DNA of 64,000 bases from Clitoria ternatea (taxonomy: Eukaryota; Streptophyta; Magnoliopsida; Fabales; Fabaceae). Position 1 is the first letter of the stretch; the number at the start of each line of letters is the position of its first letter. A program made the translations under genes and the position numbers. Positions 34,245 through 46,150 of this stretch are shown piece after piece. The notes beneath the pieces are model-generated. The model did no database searches and was not told the DNA's origin. It was given only the letters and a program-made list of their open reading frames with translations. Location of the stretch: contig CM075671.1 in assembly GCA_037962975.1 (NCBI GenBank), positions 16,353,001-16,417,000 on the forward strand, written 5' to 3'.

Positions 34245-35306
34245 ACCTTCCACCATGGAATCAGAATGAGATGCTTCTTCTCCAGTGATTGCAAAAACCT
34301 TTCCTTTTGCCTTTGGCCTTCCGACTGCATTATGCACGCCTCCTTGAGTATTTATGCTTGTACTTGCACCTTCAGGGTTTTCCCTCTTCATCTCTGGACA
34401 ATCTTTGATGTGATGACCTGGTTTGTTACACTTAAAGCAAACATAAGTGTTTTTAGGACAATCCTTTTTCAAATGGGGTCCTCCACAGATAAAACATTTA
34501 AAATTTGGTGCAGATGTCGGGTAATAGCTTCCAGTTGAAGCTTGGGGTCTGTTAGGAACAGATGCTGCTCCAAACCGGCAAAATGGCGCTTGGTAAGGCT
34601 TATTTCTCCTGAAGTCTCTTCTTTGGTGATGGTGAGGTCCTCCACTTCTCATTTCTCCTGCCTTGTGAATGGGCTCACGACTTTTAGTCATTCTATCCTT
34701 ATGGTCTTCTTCAAAGATCCTGCAGCGATTTACCAATACAGAAAATTCACGGATTTCCTGCATTCGTATAGCTTCCTTAATTTTTGGCCGCAATCCATTT
34801 ACAAACTTTGCACACCGATCTCTTTCATTAGTAGCATCATTATAATGAGAATGAAAACGAGATAGCTCTTCAAACCTGGATGCGTACTCTCCAATGGTCA
34901 TATTTCCTTGGGTCAGCGACAGGAATTCGAATTGTCTTTTCTCTTTAACATCAGCTGGAAAGTATTTCTCCAGAAACATATCCTTGAAATAATCCCAAGT
35001 GATCTCCACGTCGTTGACTTTGAATTGTCTACGCATGCTATCCCACCAATGTTCGGCATCCTCAGATAAGGCATAAGTAGCGAAGACTACCTTATCAGCT
35101 TCATTACATTGCAATGCTCGAAAGATCTTCTCTATCTCTCGAATCCAGATTTATGCTCCATCAGGGTTATATCATCCCTTGAAACGAGGTGGATTGCGCT
35201 TTTCGAATAGCTCCAGCCTTCTCAAGGCATCGTTACCTTGACCTTCACGTGCCCCCATTGCATTGATTAAGCGTTCTACAACTCCAGCAAGATCGTTTCC
35301 AGCCAT
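34245..35306 (-). pseudogene. B2 Gag (chromovirus type, nonsense mutations)
   Basis: The start is MAGNDLAGVVERLINAMGAR at 35306, about 140 bp after the primer site. The gag domain follows (WWDSMRRQFKVNDVEITWDY, FKDMFLEKYFPADVKEKR, YASRFEEL, CAKFVNGLRP) and then two zinc knuckles, CFICGGPHLKKDC (one residue short between Cys and His) and CFKCNKPGHHIKDC. Two stops (TGA and TAA) interrupt it near 35180-35150, where B3 has GGA and CAA. The open remainder runs 35114 to 34240 and then reads into the inserted TRIM. Without that insertion it would continue in frame into protease, as in a single Gag-Pol polyprotein. Confidence 0.92.
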
Positions 35307-35446
35307 TTGTTTTCTGTTTCACAATAACTGAGATTTGTCACATCAATCACAATTATTACCAAGTCAGATATTCTATTCTCTATCACCTATACAGAGTTTA
35401 CAGACAAAGCAAGATAAACCTTTTCCCTAGGCCTATTGGATTAACT

Positions 35447-35458
35447 GCTCTGATACCA
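35447..35458 (-). other. tRNA-iMet primer binding site of B2
   Basis: TGGTATCAGAGC on the minus strand, three bases from the 5' LTR. Confidence 0.92.
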
Positions 35459-35461
35459 CTT

Positions 35462-38400
35462 TGTAACACCCTCTGTTACACCTTAATAATGATTGTTAAA
35501 AAGAAACTATCGAAATAAATTACATACATTATTTCTGAAATACTCATAAATATTATTATAACTTTATAAAGTATTTGTACATTCATCCGAAGAAAATAAA
35601 CATTAAACATTATAAGAAAGAGAGGAAACTCCATGGCCCAGAAGCAGTTACTTATTAACATTATTTATTCATTGGACCACGGTATTCATACCGAGCTCCC
35701 TTTCTAGAACGTGCTATAGTTACTGCCGATATTCTTCGATTCTTCCCTCTGAACTATCAATTTAGAATATATGAAACAAAAACACGGAGAAAGGAGTGAG
35801 AAACAGAATATAATATTCCCGGATAAGACATAAGCAACAAAGGGTTTTCACAAACCAATACATAATAATATCAATTACAATCACATACACAATCAATTAT
35901 GAATGCATGAATGTTATGCAATATCTTCATCATAACTTACCTATATATGTGGGCCCTTACATTTTAATTTGCACTGGGCCAACCAGGAGTTTACACTGTT
36001 CCATAAGTCCGGATAATAATAATATGAATAGCTCAACTGGCATGGAAACACTTAGAGACTAGTCAGATTGAGAAAGTTTTTATTGTGAAAGTACCCGACA
36101 CTAGGTCCCCTGAAGCACCCTTTCACACCCTCTCATCCCAAGGCTCGTAATTAAGCCTCCTCTAATGTATCCTCAGTTTCTATAATCCGTCCCCAGACAA
36201 TACCATTTTATTTCACTTTAATGATTCATGATGCATGAGCTACTCGCGTATTTAATTGGTTAAGGCTTTTAGAAACTCAACTATTAAATACCTTAAAAGG
36301 TTTACAATATCATTTCAATAAACTGTATATTTTCTCAATTCTCTGAATTTCTGTCCCACAGAAATAAATTTGGTACAGTTTTCGAATCTCACTGAAATTT
36401 GAGTTTCTAAGCCTTAAATATCTAAAAACTTTTTCATAATAAATCTTAACAAGATCAAATTCTCAATTATTTTCAAATATCTTTAGTTATTAAGTTGAAA
36501 AAATAAAATAATTTTCTTTTAAAAATTTTATTTTATTATAAGAGAATAATCTTTAAATCATTAACCGTAAATACTTAAAATTACAAAAAAAATTTCTTTA
36601 ATTCAAAATTTAATTATCTCAATTTGTTATAAATTAATTTTCATAAAATGTCTACTTTCTAAAATAAATACTAATTTTTTTTATTCTAAATATAAAAATA
36701 ATTTCTAAGAAGAAATGAAATATAATAAAAATTTAAAGAGTAAGGTAAGAAATTCTTACTGAATTTTAGCTTTTCGTCATGCTCGCTATATGCTCAAACT
36801 CCACATTACAATATCATCAATCAAATATTATCAATCACAGTTAAACATCATCAATCATAAATAAATCATAATCAAATCAATTAAATATCATTAAATACAT
36901 ATCATAATGTAAAATTTAATGATTATTAATATAGTTATTTTTTTTGTTAGTTTTTTTTGTCCATTCCTAGCATAGGTATATATAAGTCCATATAATCCAG
37001 TCCTTGCATAGGTATAGTTCAGTCCATATGGGTCATAATGGTCCAAGTCCTTGCATAGGTATAGTCCAGTCCATATAGGTCATAATGGTCCAAGTCCTTG
37101 CATAGGTATGTTAGAGTTAGTTAAACCGGATATTTAATTTAAAATTTATTAAAAATTTTAAGTTAAAAAGTTAATATTTTAAAATAATAATATTATCAAA
37201 TAAAAAGAGTAGGGGACTCCTCCCATTATTCTTATGTCTTTTCATATTATACTCTTATCTCACTCCCCCTTACCTTGAGTTGTTACCCAAAAGAGATTTG
37301 CTTTACGCCTCCGATTTCTTGAAATATTAATACCAATCTTATTTCAGTATAGGCATAAGATGAGGATTAAGATTACTACTTAAAACAGAAACGGTAAATT
37401 TTGAATAGTGAATAGTGAATAGTAAAACGTGAATAGTAATAGTAAATAGTAAATCGTGAATAGTAATGGTAAATAGTAAATCATGAATAGTAATGGTAAA
37501 TAGTAAATCATGAATAGTAACAGTAAATAGTAAAAACATGAATAGTAATGATAAATAGTAAATCGTAAATAGTAATTTACTATTTAAATAGTAATTTACT
37601 ATTAAAATAGTAATTTATTATTGAAATAGTATTTTACTATGCAGAATAGTAACTTAAAATAATATTATTTCTAGTATAATAACAGATTTCTAAAAACGAT
37701 ATGACAATAACCCAAAAAAATAAAAGTGAGGTATTCGTACCTTAGAATTTTAGCAGAACCTTCTTCCAAAAAAATTATTCTCTCTCTCACTTCCACCACT
37801 ATCTCACTAGCACTACTATATTAAGAAAACTTAATCTGAAATTATGAATTCTAAAGAAGAAATCCTTCGGTATTTATAGGAAAAAAATTTACTATGCATT
37901 CTATTATTTTAATATAAAAGTACTATGCATTTGTGAATTTTTTATTCTGGTTATTGTGCATCTTTTGAAAATTTCATACATGCACAGTGTTTTGCATAGT
38001 AATTGTGGGCAAAATTATTAAGTCAAATAGTAACCCTTCACTCGGTATATTTTAATATTCAAAATGAGTCCTTTTTAAAATTTAGCGATATTATATCAGT
38101 CCTCACTAATTTTATAATACGTAATATAAAGCTGAAATTTTAAAAATCTAAAATTTTCTGTTAATAAAAATTTATTGATACGTTTCCAATTTTTTAACGA
38201 TTAGAAAAATCAAGATTTTTCTCAAACCGATAATTTTTAGATAAGTCTACTTGAAACGGATTTTAGAAAATTTTCTTATAATTTCAATTCACTTTCTTAT
38301 AAATATTTTTAATTTAAGTCACTTATATGAATTTAAAATTAATTAAAAAATATTATTTTATTAAAAAAATTCCAAAAAATATAAATAATATGTAGATTAA

Positions 38401-38469
38401 AGAGTTCTAAAGAACCATAATTTAATTCCTTCAAAATTTTAATATAAAAATAAAAATAGGGGTGTTACA
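35462..38469 (-). repeat. 5' LTR of B2 (3,008 bp)
   Basis: Ends TGTAACACCC...GGGTGTTACA. TATAAATA is at 37871-37878 (minus strand), with the transcript expected to start about 30 bp further. It lacks about 40 bp near 35490 that the 3' LTR keeps. It contains the AT-rich array (37401-37655) and 47-bp repeats (about 36985-37110). Confidence 0.93.
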
Positions 38470-38717
38470 AAAAGCCTTATCATGGAGTGAATATTGACCT
38501 TGATCTTTAGATGTTGTCTTGAGAGATACGTAAGTTTTTATGTTGTTGTTGTTTATGATTATGAGTCTTTTATCATAGACTTTTGATTCCTGAAACACTT
38601 AGACAAACTTTCAGATCTTAACAAAATATGACTTGATTTAATTAAAATCCGTAATGTTAGTTATTAACAAATCTAAGGTTTCTCCAAAGTCTTCTATGAG
38701 CAAACTTTGTTCTAACA

Positions 38718-38731
38718 ATCTCCCCCTATTT
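38718..38731 (-). other. Polypurine tract of element F
   Basis: AAATAGGGGGAGAT on the minus strand directly before TGTTAGAAC of the 3' LTR. Confidence 0.85.
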
Positions 38732-39453
38732 GTTGATAATAAACATAAATGAAGTCTCAAGAATTTTAGTGCAGCTTCCCCTCAACCAATTATGGGTTTC
38801 ATCTGAGAGATACTTACAGTGATTATGGCAAAGTCTATAGAGATTGTACCTGTCTTATAGTTTTTATGAAATGCTTTCAAAAACTCAGGGTTAGATATAG
38901 GAATAATTCAAAACAAACAATAGTTGTAACGATCATCGCAAATAACAGTTAACATAAAAGACATAATATAATCAATGAAGAAATCAGTGTTAGCACCAGA
39001 AACTTGTTGTATATATAAAGACGGAGAACATGTCCATAATCAAATTTAAATAACTAAATAACCAAATGTCCAGAATTGAAATAACATAATAACCAACAAA
39101 CTTAGCATCTTAAATAACCAAAAGATTTATCATCCTCATCTCTTCCTTTTGATATCAACAAAAGAGAATGATTAAAAGGAATAGATGGGCTTAAAAGCGG
39201 TCAAGGCAAGTCAATTTCTGGGTCATAGGCAAGGAGGGTTCAAAAACTTTGGCAGAGAAGGAAGTGGAACATTGTCATTTTTTATCAGAGGTGTACGAGC
39301 AGGGGCCAGCTTTGCCAATCATCCATAGAATCTGGTTCTAAAGTCTTCTTGCATCTTTTTCATCATTATGCTCAGACTCCAAAAGTCTTGTCACTTCCTC
39401 TTCTGGAAGCCTCATTGGTCGAGGCTCATCCCATAAAGGTACAAATGGTTAAG

Positions 39454-42376
39454 TCATTTGAGATGCAGGTTCTTTTTCTTTCTCAGTGGAACGAACTTTA
39501 GCTGAAGGGTAAAGCATGTCTGGTGCAATAAAAATATATGTAGATGGCATAATGTAAGTAGAGCTTTTCTTACCATTAGTGATTTCAACAAGAGATCTTC
39601 CATGCTACATGTCCATTTGAATGGCTCTTTGTTCCTGTCGCAACTTGTAGTATATAACAACATCTGACGGGGAATATAGATAGTCTTTATGTAGCACTTC
39701 CTTGGCAGGCATGGATGGAGAAAATCTTGGTGAAAAGAAGATGGTTGACTTTCTAACTCCAACATTATGAAACCAATGTTCAAGACCGGGATTTACAAAG
39801 GACATCTTTGGGATGCATACTTTGGAGGTAGAAGGTGTGTTGGTCTGTGGGCTTTGTTCATGTGAAAAAGTGGGTAGGACAATGGGCTTGTAAAGTATGA
39901 TGTCCATATAAGGTTGTTCAGAGGATGTGAGAAGCAGGCTTTTTGAATATCAGACTTATCAGCTTCAGAGTCTAATTATTCAAATACCAAAGGATTGGCA
40001 GCAAATGAATCTTAAGGATTGACTTTTTTTCACAGTAATACCCTTCGACATTCTTCTTGTGATTCTTCCTAAGGTCCTGGCAGGAGAGGTTATGTTCATA
40101 ACTTTATTAGTAGGCTTTGTTTGACCAGATTGCATTTTACTAGCTAGATTAAACTTGGTGCCTTCAGAGGGTGAAATTCCTATAAACTCCTTTACTTTCT
40201 TCCTAGGAGGTCTAGACTCTTCATGATCAGATCCTGATGAAGATGTATCTGAGGAAGAGTTACTTTCATCAGAGTCAGACTTTGAGCTTTCTCCAGCATC
40301 ACTTCTTTTAACCTTTTTCCTTAAATAATCAGACTCATCTCTAGTTGACTTTATCTTTGTTAGGGAATCCATCAGGGTCAGGCAGCGGAAACACAAAGGA
40401 TTCCCAAAAAGGATTGTAAAAAAACAAATGTCTCAAGGCATTATGCAAAATTAAAATTTTGATTTAGGGTTTACCTCTTGTAGACGCAAAGCAAGTTCCT
40501 CGATCGAAGCAATTGTAGCTTTGCCCTTAGGAGTCCACACGATCACTCCCACCAGAAAATTAATGTTCCAAATGCTAGTACGGAAATTCAAGAGTAATCT
40601 AATTTCTGAGCAGCAGCCTATAAGCATTTCATGCTCTATATATAGGCTTAGGTCTTAACCTGAGCTCTCATTAAACATTGGGCTCCTGACTAATTCTAAA
40701 TGAGTTAGGCCCAATAGTTTTATTTTTAGTCCAACTAAAATAAAACTATCCTCTAGTGGGCTTACTCTATGTGTGTGACCCTATAGGTAAAATATTCGGT
40801 TATATTAATAATAAACTATTTTATTATTAATATAAAATAAGAGTGGCATCTAGCAATACATCATTATGTCCGAATATTATTTATCATCGACATGACCTAT
40901 AAGTGATAATTATTTTATATATTTATTCCTTTTGTCACGATATCTAATTGGGCCCAAGGCATGGTCGTTGTCATCCTTGTATGGCCCAATTCATTTTACT
41001 TGATACCAGAGTAGACTTTACAAAATAAATATCTAATATTTATTCATCCTAGCATGGCCATGCATTTCGTTAGTCTCACTCTATCAAGTGGCCCATAGAT
41101 ATCACTCATGTCACATAGGAGAGACAAATCCCATCTACATCACTTACATCCCTCTGCATAATTTATCCATTGCCTAATCACAATCTTTATGGTCATCTTA
41201 TTACAAATAACGTTTGATTGTATTAAAACAACAAACTCCTTATGTAGGAATCGTAGTGACTTCAGGTCGAAGGGGTATATATCATTATCATATTGAGAAT
41301 CGTTTATGACACTCATGTAGCGATCCATGCAATGTTCTTATGGTGGGTCTGTCCAGTACAACATTACTCTTAATGTGTACCCGTGTAAAGACTTGATATT
41401 ATATATCCATGATTTGTGAGATCAAATCATCAGTACATTCACACACTAATCTTAATGTATTTACATGTCCCCATGTAAATATTTGATTATGGACATTTTA
41501 GGAATAATTCTTATATGACCTATTATTCCAGGATAAATAGTCTTAAAACAATCTTAAAACTGAAAAAATTAATTTTATTGATAAGTTAAAATTGATACAT
41601 TAATAGCTCATAGTGTATACACCAACAGTCTTAGCATTCAAACCTTCTTCAGCTAACTCATCTTGAGTGTTTTCAGATGAAGCAATCACATCTAAGAAGG
41701 CAGGGACACTGGTAGACAAGTAACCATAAGTCTTGAGGTCTTTTGCACTTTAAACTGAAATGCCATTTAACTCAAAGACCTTGGTTAGAACACCAGGGTA
41801 CGAAATCTTCTTCTGTCTCTCGGCGAGTGAGGTGATCAAATAGTTCATCATTACATTTGGAAGACTGACTTTTTCTTTCTTCAACATCAGAAGCATACAG
41901 AACTTGTCAAGCTTAGTTACAACATCTCTTGTGCTTTTCTTGGGGAAAAAGATTTGTCTCATTAGGACATGAAGAAATTTTGCTTTAGGAAGCAATTCTT
42001 TGACCAGCAATATGGAAAGAGACTCCATTCCATACAAATATACATTAGCCTTATTTTCTGAGATAGTGGTGTCAATGTAGTTCTTTGAAAAAGTTAATCC
42101 TTCATTAGGGCAGCCACAAGCTTCAGAAATACCATCCATAGTAATCTCAATCCTTCTATTTTGAAGATAATCGTACACCATGAAATTCTCTTTTTCAGCC
42201 TTGGCAGAACTCCAGAAGTTCATGATCAAAGAGGGAGAGTACTCATATTCAGTGGAGCGAAAGGGTAACCAGCTAATGCCAACAAGTTTAGGGATAAGTT
42301 CCCTTCCTTCTTCCTTGAACTTTTTAGGTGAGAAGCATACAGATTCAACAATGTCGCTTTTGGAGATGAAGGCCAT
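39454..42376 (-). pseudogene. ORF of non-autonomous LTR element F (uncharacterised plant transposon protein)
   Basis: The minus strand reads from MAFISKSDIVESVCFSPKKF at 42376. A globular part of about 200 residues contains MNFWSSAKAE, ITMDGISEACGCPNEG, LVKELLPKAKFLHVLMRQIF, FPKKSTRDVVTKLDKFCML and LPNVMMNYLITSL. After one TAA (41750) the frame continues to 41633, meets the solo LTR, and resumes at 40352 with a Ser/Asp/Glu-rich acidic tract (KRSDAGESSKSDSDESNSSS) flanked by basic RKKVK patches. Later parts near 39900-39454 are in several frames. The layout recalls the putative plant transposon proteins found in pol-less LTR elements, but I cannot assign a domain with certainty. No zinc knuckle or protease motif is seen. 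Confidence 0.6.
40358..41627 (-). repeat. Solo LTR (about 1.27 kb) inside the F ORF
   Basis: Ends TGTTAGGGAATCC and GTATACACCAACA, so the minus-strand start is TGTTGGTGTATACAC. Flanks ATCTT (40353-40357) and GTCTT (41628-41632) match at four of five bases. Removing it joins the two parts of the F ORF in frame, which supports the boundaries. No internal region or primer site is present. Lineage unknown; a Ty1/copia origin is possible from the short TGTTRG ends. Confidence 0.72.
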
Positions 42377-43334
42377 TTTAGAGGTTTGAGGAAAGAGGAG
42401 AAGCTTGCGGGTTTTTGAGAAAGAGGGAAGGCTTTTGGGTGATCAGGGTAGGGTTTCTGGTAGAGAAAGATGAAATAAGGTGCAGAGAGTTTTTTTTAAG
42501 AAGAGAGAAGTAAGAACGTGAACAATTTTTCAGATATTTAAGGCACGTTTGATAAGACTTTATGCATATAATAGATAGTGGGAGAGAGAAAATTTTAATG
42601 CATGCTATTTTTGAAAAGAATAGAAACCGATTTTTATATAAGTAGACACGGGTTTCTAAAAGCATGTACGAAAACAAATAAATACACAGTTATGACATAT
42701 ATATATATATAAGACAAAAAGGATTTAAGTCAACCCAAGCAACATACATATTTACTAAATTTTTGTATACCAACCCTTCATTTCATAACCTTAGAACATT
42801 TTGGTACTGACCTATTTTCATACCTACATGAATATTTTCTTGATTTGACAGTCTCTTATCAGTCTTGTATAAGGTAAAAATAGATATTTATGGACTTGTA
42901 AAGATATCAGTTTTTATTAGATGAAATATAATCAAGAAATTAACTTAAAAGTTGATAGATATATAACACATGGAATCATAGGTGAACAGAAAATTTACTA
43001 ACCTTTTTTGTTTACCTTCATTTCATACTTGTTCATCTTCCTAATTGAATGAATCAGCTAGAAACTTATATTTCGTTCCAGCTTCTTGAAGAACAAACCA
43101 CAGACCTTAAAGCTTTATTTCTTCTTCTTCACTTTGCTGATGTAGATGGCTTTTGAAACCGTTCTATAAGATTCTTCCTTTTTATCTCTTAGTCTTTATG
43201 AACTGAAACAACACTTTCTTGAAATGTCTGGCTCAACAACTTCATTCCTTGAATCTTATTTTGCAGCAGAAAGAGGAGAGGCACCATGGATCGTTTCCTC
43301 TGCACTTGTTAGAGTGCTCAACCCCAGAGGATAT
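42377..43334. other. Leader region of element F
   Basis: Between the primer site and the ORF start on the minus strand; AT-rich with no second ORF. A (TA)n tract lies at about 42700-42712. Confidence 0.5.
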
Positions 43335-43346
43335 GCTCTTATACCA
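43335..43346 (-). other. Primer binding site of element F
   Basis: TGGTATAAGAGC on the minus strand, one base different from the tRNA-iMet site TGGTATCAGAGC, two bases from the 5' LTR. Confidence 0.8.
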
Positions 43347-43449
43347 ATTGATAGTTCGGTAAACAGACTTAGAAGGGGAGGTTGAATAAGTCTGTTTACT
43401 CTTTGTCACCAAATTCTTCATTTAAGAGAATGCACAACTAAAAAAACAC

Positions 43450-43970
43450 CTTTTAGCGACAGAATAATCTGGTTGTAAATCCGTGAAAAGACCGTCGCTA
43501 CATACCATAGCGACGGCATTTTCGACGGGACAATACCCGTCGCTAAAACCCTCGTCGAAAATAGATCAGCGACCATAAAACCGACGTCGCTAAAATGCCG
43601 ACGGCATAATACCGTCGCTAAAATGGTCTCTACTTCACTGACTTCAGCCGTCGCTAACTGTGGCCATACAGCGACCCCATCTCTCCGTCGCTAGTAGCGA
43701 CGGCCATTTACCGTTGCTGTAGTTAGTCATACAGCGACCGTATTCCCCCGTCACTAGTAGCGACGGCTCGTTATAGTCGCTGTGGTTATTCATACAGCGA
43801 CCTCATTGCCCCGTCGCTATAGGTTAGCCATTCAGCGACCACATGATCCGTCGCTAGTAGTTAGTCATGTAGCGACGGTATGTGTCCGTCGCAATGGGTA
43901 GTCATGTAGCGACCGTGGTATTCCGTCGCTGTGTATATCTAATAGCGCCGTTTGTTACCGTCGCTAAATG
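43450..43970. repeat. Left subterminal repeats of CACTA-2 (TAGCGAC / GTCGCTA)
   Basis: Dense direct and inverted copies of TAGCGACGG and CCGTCGCTA, often as close inverted pairs around short spacers. Confidence 0.92.
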
Positions 43971-44318
43971 GAATTTTATAATTTTTAAAAAATTGGTTCA
44001 ATATTTATTGGTTTTGTTAATTTAACTTTTAAAATGTATTAATATGTTGTATTTTGTATTGGCTGATAAAATTTTATAATTAAATTTAAATAATTTTTTT
44101 AAATATTAATACATTTTTAGGAACAAAATAATATATTAAATTTATTTATCAAATAGGTTGAATTATTAATGATAGGTACAATAAGGCTTTTTGATTTGAA
44201 TTTAATTACCAATAAATATTGACATAATAAATGAAGAATGACAAAATAAATACTGAATGAAATATAACATAAAAACTAAAAATCAAATATACAATGTGTA
44301 TAAATAATAGAAATACAA

Positions 44319-46150
44319 TCATGGTGGTGGGGGATCCTGGGGTGGTGGTGGGGGCGCCTGGGAAGTGGGGGGAGGTAGCCTCGCCATCAACTGCATCAGT
44401 AGCTCCTGCTGCTGAGCAAGTTGCCGACGAGTCTCGGCGTGCTGCTCCTCGGCCCGATGTTGGTCCGCCTCGGCCCGCTGTCGATCCGCCTCCGCCCGCT
44501 CCTACAACAACTGCCTCTGACGTCGCTCCTCCTGTAGCTCATCGTTCAGGTTTTGAATTACCTGAACGACCTCAGTAGGAAGACCAGAGGAAGACGAAGA
44601 GGAAGGGGTCTTCCCCTTTTTCGCCAGCTGCGTGCCGACGCCACCCAATCCAAATACCCTCCCTTTCTTGTTTACACCGCCAACAGCCTCCATATAGATG
44701 GCGTTGTCGTCAGAACAAGATGGGGTGGGAGGAACCTCCCCTTCAGGAGTTAAAGCCACCAGGTCCGCCTCCTTCTCGGCCCTCCTGGCCTGATACGCCT
44801 CCTATAAATTCAAAAACAATGATAGGATTAGTAAGCTGATTTGTAAATTATAACCATGTGTCAGTTAAAAGTAAATACCACTAGATCCATCGTCTTCTGG
44901 TTTACCCATGCACCGGCTTTGTTCTTCTTGGTCATTTGCATGACCTCAAACAAAGAAGGCTCTCGGTGCTCCCTCAGCTCCTGTGGTGGACAAAAAACAT
45001 TGAGATTATTATTTGTAAACATGTCAGACGAATCATAATAGAAATGTTTAATATAAATATACTTACAAATCTTTTCTTGTGCTCGAGGGTTGAAATGCTA
45101 CCCCCAGTGTAAACCGAGGCTGCAGCATCGGCGGCTCTGTTGGCCCTGTTCCGAGCACTCGCCTGCTGGAACGGGACCCCGCCCCACTTCTGGACCATCC
45201 CGTCCCAATGGTCCTCTGGGATCCAACGAGGGCGCTCACCCTTGTCCCTCACCTTCCAAAGGGTACTCTTGATGATTTTGGAGGTCTTTGTGGCAAAGAC
45301 CTTCCTAATCATATCAATCATACCCTCCGCTTTCACTGGTAATCACGCTGTCAAATGAAATGAGAAATGAAAATTAATAACAGGTCTATTTTACAAATCA
45401 AGTCACAACAAATGAGCTAGGAACTTACCAAGAAGGTGTCAAACCACCTATCTTGGACAACCTTCCCAGCATCTGTCCAAGATATATATGGACCATCCCA
45501 CTTGGCCTTTAATACCTTAGTAATCGCTTTGGTAGTGCGACTACTATCAACAAAGCTGTAATGACAACAATTATATCAGGAGAATAACAGTGGACAATCT
45601 AGGGAGACTCCCAAAATTTCGGCAGAGTCTCCCCTGTAAATATAACATTTCCAAGTTTAAATAGTTACCCTGTTACAAAAAGAAGAGTGCCCAGTACAAT
45701 TCAATCTATACAAGTACTAATTAAAGTAACATCCAATAAACCAACAAGTCTTTCCACTAAAGTTTAATATAAAGTATCATACAAATAACATAAAAGTATT
45801 TGAGGTTTAGTCACTTACTCGTCTCCGACCGGCACGGGTACCAACATAGGCAGAGGGGATGCCGGAGGTGGGGTGGCCTGATGGCCATGGTCCTCCAAGC
45901 CACCAACTCCAGGACTCTGCTCTGGGGTGGTCAGTCGGGGTGATGGGGTGGTCTGCTGTGGTGGTGGTGGTGGTGGAGTGGTCTGCTGTGGTGGTGGTGG
46001 TGGTGATGGAGTGCTCTGCTGTAGTGGTGATGGAGTGGTCCGCTGTAGTGGTGATGGAGTGGTCTCCTGTCCTAGGGTGGGAGTCCCCTGCCGGGATGTC
46101 GGGGTCCTGGACCCACCACCCCTACTGAAAGGCAGTCGACGTCCCGTCAT
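44319..46150 (-). pseudogene. Plant transposase Ptta/En/Spm (TnpA-like) gene, five exons
   Basis: A CACTA-encoded DNA-binding protein expected to recognise the subterminal repeats. Exons by GT..AG and phase: 46150-45819 (Pro/Thr/Gln-rich N-terminus, MTGRRLPFSRGGGSRTPTSR), 45555-45429 (WDGPYISWTDAGKVVQDRWF), 45347-45067 (RPRWIPEDHWDGMVQKWG, RNRANRAADAAA, YTGGSISTLEHKKRF), 44980-44879, and 44801-44319 (Glu/Arg/Gln coiled coil, proline-rich end). The W...W / NRA / TGGS pattern is that of the Ptta/En/Spm family. A one-base deletion near 45334 converts a Trp codon context to TGA, and a TAG lies at 44502-44504; both look recent because all splice phases still fit. Length about 440 residues. It is probably inactive in this copy. 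Confidence 0.85.

Larger units (their letters stand above)
27869..38469 (-). mobile_element. Chromovirus-like (Del/Tekay type) LTR retrotransposon B2, 10.6 kb
   Basis: Flanked by a perfect 5-bp duplication AAAAG (27864-27868 and 38470-38474). On the minus strand: 5' LTR 38469-35462, tRNA-iMet primer site, gag from 35306, protease, RT, RNase H, integrase to about 30921, 3' LTR to 27869. Internal damage includes several stops, a one-base frameshift, a TRIM inserted at the gag/protease border, and loss of the integrase C-terminus, polypurine tract and first bases of the 3' LTR. The two LTRs remain very similar, so insertion was fairly recent relative to F. Confidence 0.92.
26293..38717 (-). repeat. 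3' LTR of F, interrupted by B2
   Basis: Sequence 26293-27868 plus 38475-38717 equals about 1.82 kb, collinear with 43349-43432 plus 50882-52611. The minus-strand start is TGTTAGAACAAAG. Its last bases (plus TTATGGTTC) carry a change from the TGATAGTTC of the other LTR. Confidence 0.87.

Noticed and set aside
43450..43970. CRISPR-like array
   Set aside because: Repeats are of both orientations, spacers are irregular, and the context is a plant CACTA transposon.
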